Shown: in pieces, positions 44,188-55,200 of the stretch
Layout: every line of letters begins with the position of its first letter
Position numbering within the stretch: position 1 is the stretch's first letter
NCBI GenBank assembly: GCA_012845835.1
Contig: JABAKD010000005.1
Coordinates: forward strand, 5,482,155-5,546,154
Reading direction: 5' to 3'
Source of the DNA: Undaria pinnatifida
Taxonomy: Eukaryota; Sar; Phaeophyceae; Laminariales; Alariaceae
DNA: 64,000 nt
Made by a program: the position numbers and the translations under genes
The notes under the pieces: model-generated
The model's database searches: none
Seen by the model: the letters and a program-made list of their open reading frames with translations, nothing else
Told to the model about the DNA's origin: nothing

Positions 44188-45059
44188 CAGGGTGACGGTG
44201 TTTGTGTGTGTCTGCATTAAGCACAATAGTGCCATCATCACGGTCCGTTGCACAGGCTGAATGTCCATTATTCACATTGATAAGGTTATACTACTACCGT
44301 TGTATTGACTATCTATATCGCCTTTAACAGTGGTGACACATCGCAACATACATACTAAAAACAGACGGCCGCTGTATCACGCAGCTTGCATAAACGAGTA
44401 TAAACGAGGTTGGTTGCAATGCTGACACGGACACAGTACAATCGTATGGCTGGAGATACCAGAGCCCAGGCCTACAACACACGTTATCGCAACTTGATTG
44501 GCTAAAGATTGCGCTTGTCATTGAGCGGAGGACTGGCCATCAGACTCAGGGTTGGTGTTGCTAAGTCGTTGCCTTGAACCTGTGGACCGATAGTGAACAT
44601 CATTGTTTTGCCAGCGTTTCGTATGAACCATTTTTTGAACAGTTACCATTCTAGTTGCCTTGCGGTCGTAGCTTCTATCGCAAGAGGGGGCGAGGCTTGC
44701 ACGCGGCGTTCATCTATGAAGTTGTGGAGGATACGAGATGATGCTCGAGTCGTGCTGTAGTGCGTTTCATTTATTGGGGCTATATGATGCAGTTCAGGGC
44801 AGGACAACTGATGTTGTACATACTACCTGGTACATGGTACCTGGCAAGAAAACAAGAATGAAAGTAAGGTTTGTGGTGGAGGTTTACAATAAATATATTG
44901 TCGTTCCAGTATAGGTAGCGATTGCCCGCTGGGGTGCTGTCACCTGGTAGCTATGACCGATATAGGGGCTCTGTCGCCTGCAGCATCTCGGGTGCGTATG
45001 GCACCATGTTACGGACCGGGGATTAAGAAGAGAGGGTGTGCAAGCCGCACGTACCCGCG

Positions 45060-45330
45060 AGCACCTCCCTCTTCCTCTTCGTTAAGTCCTGCCCCCCAAA
45101 CTTCCCCCCTTATTTCCTCTATTCTCCCCTCCGTAGTCCCCCCGCGGCCTGGTCGATGAAAATCCACACATGGCCCGTCCCGGCATTGTAGGGATGCGAG
45201 GGTCTATACCACTATACCATATGGTCATACGACTACGGCCATGCATGAATATTAAGTACGCCCCCCTCCCCCCCCTTGTTCCTCCCTCCCCCCCGTTCCC
45301 TCCCTCCCCCTCTCCCTCCCTTCAGACGCG
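45060..45330. repeat. Pyrimidine-rich tracts (CCCTCC)
   Basis: CCCTCCCTCCCCCTCTCCCTC-type runs near 45080-45140 and 45260-45320. Like the tract at 45725-46000, they are strand-biased simple sequence. Confidence 0.7.
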
Positions 45331-45360
45331 AGCCACGACGGGAGCAGCACCTAATTAGTC

Positions 45361-45597
45361 TGAGGCTCCTCACTCGATGAGCTCGGCGCTTCACTCGCCC
45401 CGTAAACAGACTTTGATGAAAGTGATATAAACACCCCCATGGACTAGGCATGCCAATACGACCAACAGCAATACAAACCGAGGCTCCTCACTCGATGAGC
45501 TCGGCGCTTCACCCGCCCCGTAAACAGACTTTGATGAAAGTTATACAAACACCCACATGGACTAGGCATGCCAATACGACCAACATCTATACAAACC
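45361..45597. repeat. 119-bp tandem duplication
   Basis: GAGGCTCCTCACTCGATGAG through GGACTAGGCATGCCAATACG and ACCAACA occurs at 45361-45479 and again at 45480-45597 with only a few differences. Part of it is reversed family A sequence (CCATGG, AGGCATG). Recent duplication. Confidence 0.9.
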
Positions 45598-45724
45598 ACA
45601 GAAGAAGGGGGTTGCCATGTTATTGGGTAGTGTAGTCATTAGTTCACGACCCCCGGTGGTCAGCAGAAACGTTTAGGCCGAAAAGTGCTACACCTATAGT
45701 AATTTCTCCCTTCATGCATTCCTC

Positions 45725-46000
45725 CATATATCATACCTGGCATCTTCCTTCCTTCCTTCCTTCCTTCCCTCTCTCCCTCCCGTAGTATCTCCCTCCCCTC
45801 CCCCCCCCCTCCCCTCCCCTTCCTAGATATATATACTATCCCTCCGCTTCTTCCTGCCCTTACTCATTCCCTCCAATTATGTATGCCTTCCGCTCTCCCT
45901 CCCTCTCTCCACCTCCCGCCCTTCTTCCTTTCCTTAAAAACTTTCCCCCTACCCTCCATACTTTCTCCCTCCCCCCCTCCCCCCTTCCCCCCATCCTTAA
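45725..46000. repeat. Pyrimidine-rich tract overlapping a coding end
   Basis: (TTCC)n near 45750-45770, then runs of CCCTCC up to about 45990. The right half overlaps the last codons of the minus-strand gene. Strong strand bias. Confidence 0.8.
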
Positions 46001-46244
46001 GGGGTTCATCCTTAGGGGGCATCCGGACCCGTTTGGCGGATTCATGGACGCCGACGCCACGCACCCGGCGCTCAATCAGCCAAGCCTTTCGGCGGGCTTT
46101 CCTCTCCGCCCTCGTCTCGGTGACAGGGACCGCGTGGCGGACGGGAACCGACTCAACCGCGGTCGATGATGACGATAGCGAGGCCTCTGGCTGTGTTGGT
46201 GCAGGGGTGGACTCCGCAAGGGAGAGCGTCACCGTCGAAGGTAT
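45864..46244 (-). CDS. Exon 9 of membrane gene: cytosolic tail and stop
   Basis: Acceptor ACGTTGTACAG|ATA, phase 0, to a TGA at 45866-45864. It begins IPSTVTLSLAESTPAPTQPE, then a basic helix, RAERKARRKAWLIERR. The last 40 residues are Gly, Glu, Lys and Arg rich and coincide with the purine-rich complement of a C/T tract, so this end may be expanding simple sequence, or an earlier stop may apply in other alleles. Confidence 0.55.
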   Translation of the reverse strand: MPSTVTLSLAESTPAPTQPEASLSSSSTAVESVPVRHAVPVTETRAERKARRKAWLIERRVRGVGVHESAKRVRMPPKDEPLKDGGKGGGGEGESMEGRGKVFKERKKGGRWREGGRAEGIHNWRE

Positions 46245-49200
46245 CTGTACAACGTAAAAAGGAACGATGACACAAGCCAGGGTTCACGAGAGGGGCGGAA
46301 AAGGGATCATAGTTAGACATGCAGCCTTTCTTCTCTCCCCATGAAGATATTCCATTGCGGTAGAAATGACGCTGTGGACGGTTGCACAATGGGCGAACTT
46401 GATTGGGGACGAAAAAATGTTTGTTAAGTTGTAGGTGACACGATGCTCTGTCAAGCGAGGCACACGCTACAATAGCGGGTGGCACCTGTTTTGTCCTCAG
46501 GTTCTTTACATGAGGAGCTTTGTTTTTCTCACAGCAAAATCGACTTAGAGAAGCCTTGTGCGCGTAACCCGATGAATAAACCGATCCCCTCGGCTACGTG
46601 TGTAAAGAAACCGATTGCACGACACAATCAGAGTCGCAAAGCCAATGGGGCGTATTACCTCTTAGTTAACTAGCCCGGTCAGTCAGAAACAAGTTTGACC
46701 CAAACGTGATTTCACCCCCTAGTGTGGCATGGCTCAAGCGTGTGTTTCTTTCGATCCTCCACGTCCACAAATCTAGAGGCCAACATTCTCATCGCCCAGA
46801 CAAGTCTGTGGCACGGACCGTAGCGTCATAGTACTGCCGTCTGACGCGATGAAACCTTCATCGTAGCCACAACACCGGTGTAGCCAGCGAGAACCGATGC
46901 TATGACGACTCCCCTCGCCCGACCGACCATCCAAGCGCTGCTGCGGATACCGTTTATTTTTATCACTGTAATCTAGGGCTGCGGCACAAAATGACGTCGC
47001 TCGAGAGTGCAACGTACCTGCTGCTTCCGCTCGAGCCAGAGCTCATCGACGACCACGATCCATATCGATGCAATTGCGGCCAGAACGAAGACGCTGGCAG
47101 CCACAACAGTCCAGGTCACGACGGATAACCCGACATCCCACACCATGTTCCACGTCATAGCAGTCGAGTTCACAAGGGCCAGCACCACACTCCCCGCCAG
47201 ATTGACCAAGAAGAGTATCACAAACCATGCGCTTGCCGCCAAGACCTTCCACAGAAGGAACGCGGGGAGCCATGTCTCCTTCGCGAAGAGGCCATCCAGG
47301 ACCTGCGGCAAAGTCCCGAAGATACATAAGAGGACCCAACAACCCGTCCACACCGCTGTGCCGGTCTTCCCCTTACGAGTAGGTGCCCAGTAACGATACA
47401 TCCACGCATAGGTTGTAAGCCCCCTTCCTGCGGCCAACATCCAAGGTCCGAGGGCGTCAGCCACGGCAGATATGTCGGGCATCGTGAGGACGCCATCGCT
47501 GGAATAAGCTTCCTTTACTCGGTGACCTTTTCTCGTAGACCTGACGACGCGGTCTCCCAAAAATTGGTGCTCCGTGGTGGTCGAGGTCATGCCCGTAGCC
47601 CCCTCATCGTAAATATCGCGGACATCGGACCCGGCGGCGCCGTCAGCAGCGGTCGATCCCTGCTCCGGCATCAAGAAAGAGACTTGCATTCGACGTACGT
47701 ATTGGCTGATTCCGTGTTGCATTATTCTCGCAACGCCTATGCCGGCCAATTCCGGTTCCAACCACACAACCGTCGGATCTTGTGGTAGAGTCTCCTGCTG
47801 AGTTGGGTTCCCGTCAGGCGATGACGGGATGGGCAAGGGAGAGAGGGAGAGAGTACGCGCGATATCAGCATGAGGGAGAAAGGAAAAAGGGTCAAATAAT
47901 CGGTGGTGAGCTTCAAGGCTCACAAAGTAGTCAAACCATGTGATTATTGACAGCGGCAGCGGGGAAGGCGATACAGAACGCAGGGGAGGAGCTATTGAGA
48001 CAAAATAGGACACAGTTTTACCAGCGCCGATGCCTAATACCGAACGCAACACACTGGAATGTGTATAGTGGGTATAATACCTCTTGGCACCGAGACAGGG
48101 AAAAGGGAATATGCTCACCAACGTATGGCCGATGGGATGCGTGGATTCTTCACCGAGGCCAGGCCGGTGCTCCACGGTGCAAGGTGTCCTCGTGACCTCG
48201 ATGGTAAACAGTCCCGGCTCCCACCAGGAATCAGTTTCCACAGCAATCACCTTTGCGCCGAACGATGTTGCGATGGGCAAGAGGGAGAGACAGACAGAGG
48301 GTAGGGTTGGTTGGCAAGAGAGATTTGCCATCTACGCGTTAGTCACCTTCGAAGACTTGTGGCATGGTCAAGGACGCCTTTCCAAACTCGGCAACGGGGA
48401 AGGCGGTGAAAGACGGGGCAAGGCACTGAGGTCGAATCGGGGACAATACTTGTAATTGGCGCCGACATATGATACATCCCGCATTATTTTTCCAATGGTG
48501 TTTGTGGTCAAACTACAGCAACGAAAATAGCCATGTTGCTAGATGAACGAACAAATGACCGCCGAGACAAGAGGATTGATGCTGAGGCAAAGACAAAATC
48601 CAGAGTTCAACACTAACGCAAAGTAAAACGATGACAACCTAGGAAAACCCAGACCAAGAACTCATACAAAACTTTACGCGTCCCCCAAATCGGCCAAAAT
48701 AAACCACTTTGGAGAAAACCGTGAATATATTAGCCGACGTATACATCACTTTGAGAACACGAACAAATCGTCTAGTCGTATCCACCAGAACGTTGCCCTT
48801 GTACATAACAAGCCATACGGTTTGTTCGCCCATAGAAAACCGAAGAGAACGACATGACACTTTAGATCCGTTGTTTTCCTCTTGTCCTCGTGAAGTAAGT
48901 AGTCTATACGTGACAAAAATGAACAAAAAAACTGAAACAACACCAAAAGATGCCCAGATTCGCCGTGGAATATGGTTTGTATTCTAAGAACAGCACCTTC
49001 CGGAAATATTGGAATATCGGTCGAATATTAGTTGAAAAATGAAAATAAAACACCTCAGCTGTAGCTGTGTCTGAGACTTCGACCGCGGCTGCTACGGGGT
49101 GTAAATGATATGCTCCCATGACGGATATAAATCGATGACTTCCCTAAGTGCGACGAGCGCCAGGGTCAACAAGACGACAAAAAAAATAGGTGGCCCAGTA

Positions 49201-52200
49201 GACGAATCATCCTGCGCATGGAGAATATATAACCCGCGTTAAGGGGGGCAGCATCTGACAGCCGCGAAGACTGAGGGGTGTACGTACATACCGTAGTGGT
49301 ACCTGAACCACGAACACAGCACCAAAAAATGTGTCAGTCCTACGCTTAACCAGCGTGCCAGTGCAGCACTCGCGCGTGTAGTGTGTGCTTCTCTTACTAT
49401 GTTCTCCATCCGACAAGCTGCAGCATTAGCTTCAACTGCGATCACTCATAACACACAATTGAAGAAAAAAAAAACGGAGACCCAAGAACGAAACCTGCGC
49501 AAAACGTAAAGTAAGTCAAAATGCTCTTGTTGGAGCGAGCTGCTGGAACACCAAAACGCTCACCGACGTGTCGCCGCTCACACTTGGAGTTGATTCGCCG
49601 GTGGCCTTTAGCGTGGGGGAAGAGGCGACCGCGCTGAACATCCGGCGTGCGTGACGCGTCACCAGAATGACGTCAAAAGGGTACCTGCGGTAAATTATCA
49701 GGGGCAAACGCAACATGCGGGGCGGCTTACAAACCAGGTACAGTAAATACTGCACGTATCATACTACGAAAGTTCTTCAAAGTGCTATCATGGGAGATGA
49801 TTAGCTATGAGCCATGCTACAGTCAAGAGGGAACCTTGACCTTCGTACCCAATAACGTTCTGGCTATCCAGGTTTGCCAAGAATAGCTTGAGGTGCTCGT
49901 ATGGTAGCTCGCATGATACCTATCATACCATGCCACACGTGGGCCTTTGATGTCAGCACTGTAATGGGGAGCATGTCAATAAAATTCCAGCTGGGTTGTT
50001 GCCCGAGCATATGAAGAGCACATGAGGTGCGGGAGTTCAGACGGGTACATAGACGTTAGGTGTCTGTAAGAACGGCGGCTTTGTTGGCAGTCCACAAAAC
50101 AAAACAGAGGCACCATCCGGAGATGACTCCGAGTAGCGGTGTTTGTCTTGCAATATCCAACGCCACCGACGAAAGCTATAAGGTGAAATAAAAAAGTTCG
50201 TCTGTACTCATAAAAATATAGACTACTTTGTAGTATCATACATACATATGGTACTCTTTTACGTTTCGATCTTCCTGGCTGCCAGTTGGAGTGGGCGGGC
50301 ATTCAAACCTCAAGACAAAGCGTATCGAGAAGAACCTTGGAAACGAACAAAAACGGTATTTAGGGTCCAGCACGCATTTCGCAACACCGCTCACCTTTGT
50401 CCTGCATGGCTCTCTAGTGTCGGAACGCTGATCATCCTGTAGCAGCACCAACGAGCTGCCACAATCTTATCGTACGACGGGAAAGATGCCTCGGCAGAGG
50501 GGGTCCACAGCACCATGGCTTCGGGCTCGGCGCGAGGGACAGGCGTGGTTGCGGTACACACGTTTGTAGGCGAGACCCAAACCACCAGGGGCCCAGGCTC
50601 GGCGAGAGGGACAAGAGCCTGCGGAGTACACACATAGGGGGCGTAAAAGCAGCAAGGTCGCAAGGACCGTAAGAAGCGTGTATCGATGCCCATGATTGCT
50701 TTGTCACGATGGTCTAGCAGATGTTCCGTGGCTGCTACTGGCGCGGAAATCGATCGCCTGGCAGATGCTCCGCGGCTGCTACTGTCGCGGAAATCGCCCG
50801 TTGTACATAGCAAAATGTGTTCCAGTCACCTCAAGATTTTTGTTTCCTCCACGTCCGGCGCTGAATTTTTGGAACATGAATGGTTTTTGTATCGCTGTCG
50901 TCCAAGCAACAGGCAAAGTTGAAACACGTGAAGGTGGAACGCTTCTTCCGCGTGTGCGAAGAGGATGAGCAACCGCGCGCCTCCTCCATCTGGAGTTTGA
51001 GTAAGCCACTACAGTAGACTCTAATGATATACCGCTTTGAAAGCGCGGGGATGGTATATACCAAGCATCGTACGTATCAGCTGAAAACGGGAGCATGAGC
51101 GCATGTTCGTCGATCCTCTATCAAATGGGAACACGAAGAGTGTGGCGACAAGTTAAAGTAACTGAACAAAGGAAAAGAGAGAAAATGAACACCGGTATAT
51201 AGAAGGAAACAAAGAAAAATGGGAAAAAGAAGAAACCGAAAGTAAGCAAAGGAAGAAAAAAAAAGAAGGAACGGAAAAATAATAAGAAGAAACGCAATGA
51301 TACGGAAGAAATAAAATACTATCGTAGATTTGATTACGAGGGATGGCCGCCAATATACCGGGGGGGAACCTTAAGCAACGTTTGTTTCGTCGGATAAAAC
51401 GTATGTACGACAGCACGAATGTGCATCAAACCGTAACTGTCACAAGACCCAATGACAAGCCAGCGACCGAACCCTCGCCATCCAACAGCCCGCGATTCAC
51501 TCATACTACGGGCATACTACAATGATCGAGAAGGGCGATACACGATACTGTACAGATTAGTACTGGAAGTTTTCGGTGCAGTGCACCGGTACACCACTAG
51601 GCCCAGCTCCGACAAAGAGGTTGACATCTTAATGCAACAGAATCTTCACTACACAGATTAATTTTGATAATTATCCCGGGCGGTGGGGGGTATGGGCATA
51701 GGGTTAGGGCTAGGGTTTAGAGTCAGGCATGTTTCAACAACTTTGTCGAAGCTGCGCTGGGCCAAGTCATAACCACGGCTCGAATGTTTAGGCCGTTTAC
51801 GTTTTCAAGGCAACACAATCAGCCGGGCCGGGCGTTGCTGTTCACCTGGTCGTTCCTACTGCTGGCAGCCGCGGAGCCACCGGCGTAACGCTCGACGTGT
51901 TGACCAACGATGGGGCGGAAGGCCCCCTCCTTGGGCAGGGCAGTAATGTTGGTCAGCCAGCACGTCGACACGTTGTCCCCGCCTGACTCCCAAGGAGGAG
52001 CATCCTTGGCTTCCAGCCGGCACATCTCCGTGAACAACGAGTCGTCGTCTGAATATATACATGACAGGAACCAAAAACAAACACACGAACGGCACGTTTT
52101 TCTATTGCGAGGAACCGCCGCTTGTCTGCACGAAAGCGCTAGTTGGAGGGGGGTGGGGAGGGGAAGCTTAATTCAAAGCTCAGCGCGATAGCATCAAAAA

Positions 52201-55200
52201 CAAAAAGACGAGGTTCGAGAAGCAGGGGTGACGCGAGAACGAGTCAAGCTGGTGGATAAAACAAATAACGAGTACAGTACTTCGAAGTATACGCAAGTCC
52301 CTACACAGACGGCTTTGTACCGGTAAGCCAGACCTCCATTCCGACAACTCCTTTAGAGCTGAATTCACCTTGAATGGAAGGGTCTACGTCGCCGGGGTGA
52401 TCGAAAAGAGCTTTGCCCTGCAGGGTAGTATTTCCGACAACACCGGACGACGACGACGACGACGACGTGGAGGGGCGGGGAGGGGCGGGGCTGTGAACGT
52501 TGTACACGCCTTAGCCTTAGTATTTGCCACGTACTGGATCGGCCACAAATCTCGAGAACGTTCTATGTAACAAAATTGACAACGAATACAAGCATGTACA
52601 TACGCTACATCGCAGACATCGTGTAGAGGGTGTGTTTTGCGAGTGTAACGCAACCTCTCGTTTATCTTCGGTTTTCCGGTCCGACGGCGTCGACTTAATC
52701 TCCCAGCGCGCTGGTCATTCTCGTTTCCGCCCATTTCATACTGAACATATCTGGCGTATTTCTTACGATACGTACGTAGGGTAGTTTCCTCCCATGTCGT
52801 CGTGGAACTTTTTGTGTTACAGCAGGACATCCGCATGTTTGGCAACCCCGCTGCCAAGGTTTTCATGATGGAACCAATCACGGCATATCATCCGGCAATT
52901 TTTTACCCAAGCAATGACCGCGCAGCAGACCGTACGTTGCTACGATAGCGCTTGCAGTGCGCGACTCACCCCCCGAGCATCTTGTACATCGACCATGCCG
53001 TTCCGTGCTCCGCCGCTAGTGGGTGGGACTTGCACTGTAGATGCCGCACGCTCAAAATGACGCTTGCCGCGAAGGTCGCGTCCCAGGACAACACGCGGAA
53101 GGGTCTGCTCGAAAAAGCGGGAGCGTAGTGTGCACGTAGTATGGTGCTACGATTAGCTCGCGATACATTCTTAGTTCAACTTTGTAGGATCACAAAATAG
53201 TGCGGGACGCGGATCACAGGAGATTTCAACCGGTGTCTATCCAGACACCATTTTTCGCCCGTATGTACATCTGCCTCGGCAATGAATACTCTCGAATTCT
53301 GTCAGCGCCCCCTTCACGTAATCGTCATTCCTTAAACCGCCTGAAAATGCGGTGTGAGCGCATTGACGACGGCATCGAAAACAATGTATTGAAAAACAAG
53401 TGGAGGGCAAGGACTTCAAGGGCGACAAATATCGAAATGATGGTATTACGTAAGACCATTACAGCATCTCGGCTACACCATGCAATTGAAGCTGTTGAGG
53501 TAGAGGATGTACCCGATCTATTTATACACTGCAAGTAGGTCTCCGACCACATGCACGCGGCATTGTACTATAAATCGCGTGCTCACACAAAAGTAGACGG
53601 CGAATAAGATCGTACCTGATACCATTAGATATATTTATGTTGCTATTAATGATGAGGCGCGCAATACGCGCAGTTCGAGCCTTCTTTTCTTGGCTTTCCA
53701 AGGGAAAAACGTCTCTTCATATCGAATCACATACAAGGGTAGGGTGCCTTCAATTGGCTTATCTGTGAGTAAGTGTACTGGCAAGGTATCCAAACTTCAT
53801 GCCAACCGCCAATCCTAAGAGCAGGCTGCTAACTGTCTACATCGGCCACTTCTACAAGGCCACGTGTGTGACTCATTGCACACTTAAAGTGGGAGTAAGG
53901 ACCAACTGACAACACAACCAATCACATCGAGCCCTAGTGATCTCCTAAGAACCATCCTACTCTTTATGCGAAAGTGCAGCTACCTGTTCTAAACCAATCA
54001 GCGCAGGACGTGTAACCTAGGGCAGGGTGCTACCATTTTTATGTTTCCTGCATGCCCCGCAGATCACGTGGTTCATCATACTATTATAAAAAATGAAAAT
54101 ACACTCCGGCTGTGAGATCGAAGATTTCGTCGAAACTCATATTTGCAAGCTGTGTGTGATACTCCGATCGCGCATATTACGAGTTGTGTGTCCTCATTAA
54201 GGATATAGGTCGGCGACTCCCCTGACAACTACAGTGTAGATATCAGGGTCAACAGGGCGACTTTAGTCAGTCTGTGCGCGGAAACTATAAAACCCTATTG
54301 TGCGACATATATGTGCGTGCCGAATCCTAGAGCGCACGACAGCCGTCCTAGACATGTCATTGATTCCGAATCACACGATTCCGATTCCGAATCGCACAAC
54401 AAATGAAGTAACGTTCAAGTTATCAGCCGAGATATACGCAGATATAGACGGTTGGTCTATAGCTCATACAGATAGCAGATACCTAGTGTAACACTATAAC
54501 ATTAGCCCACCCTGAATAGTAGTAGATGCAGATCACCCGACGATATGGCAATGGTTAACTAGGACATCAGGAAATTTAAATCGGGAAGTGGATCGAATAT
54601 ACTCCTATCTATGCAAAACAATCGATATCAAATGCGGCTATAGACCAACCCACACCTCAAGTTAACACCTTAACACAAGCAAACACAAGCCCACGAACTC
54701 GTCGAGAATATAGTACAAGGAACTCCACATACGATGCGTCGCAGATACGACTACTACTGAAGGAATCGGGGCCGCGCCTCAGTACCAACAATTACTAGTA
54801 GTATACCGGGGCCCAAATTGTTGCGGTAGGTACAGCTGTAGCAGCCACTGACCTTTCCGATCTGAACACCAGACCGGTCCACCTTCCGCGGGAAGGCGCC
54901 TTTGCAGCCTTCTCCCAGGGTAGCCGGAGTGCCAGACAGTTCATTTTCAGTTGTCGGGAAGGAGACGCGGCAGGGGTCGTTCGAGGGGATGATGTCCACC
55001 TCCTCTCCGTTTTCTACGCCGTCGTCTTCTAACAAGGGCCAAGTCGGGAACGCAGCGGTGTTGGCGGTGGCGGGGGTTAATGAACTTGCAACCGTAGCAT
55101 TAGCACTAGCATGTCGCCTACAAGAAACCCTCAACATACTGCAGAAGTATCCATGTAGTCTATAGACTATGCCTATGTGTAATGCTGGTATACGTTGGTG

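Noticed and set aside
47795-48331. Upstream extension of the 452-codon minus-strand open frame
   Set aside because: A pyrimidine-rich tract and CAG acceptor at 47795 join the exon in phase to the upstream exon at 49564. The extension has no membrane or domain features and is better read as intron.
53200-53538. 112-codon plus-strand open frame inside the minus-strand gene
   Set aside because: No splice partner, no domain, and it lies in an intron of a better-supported gene.
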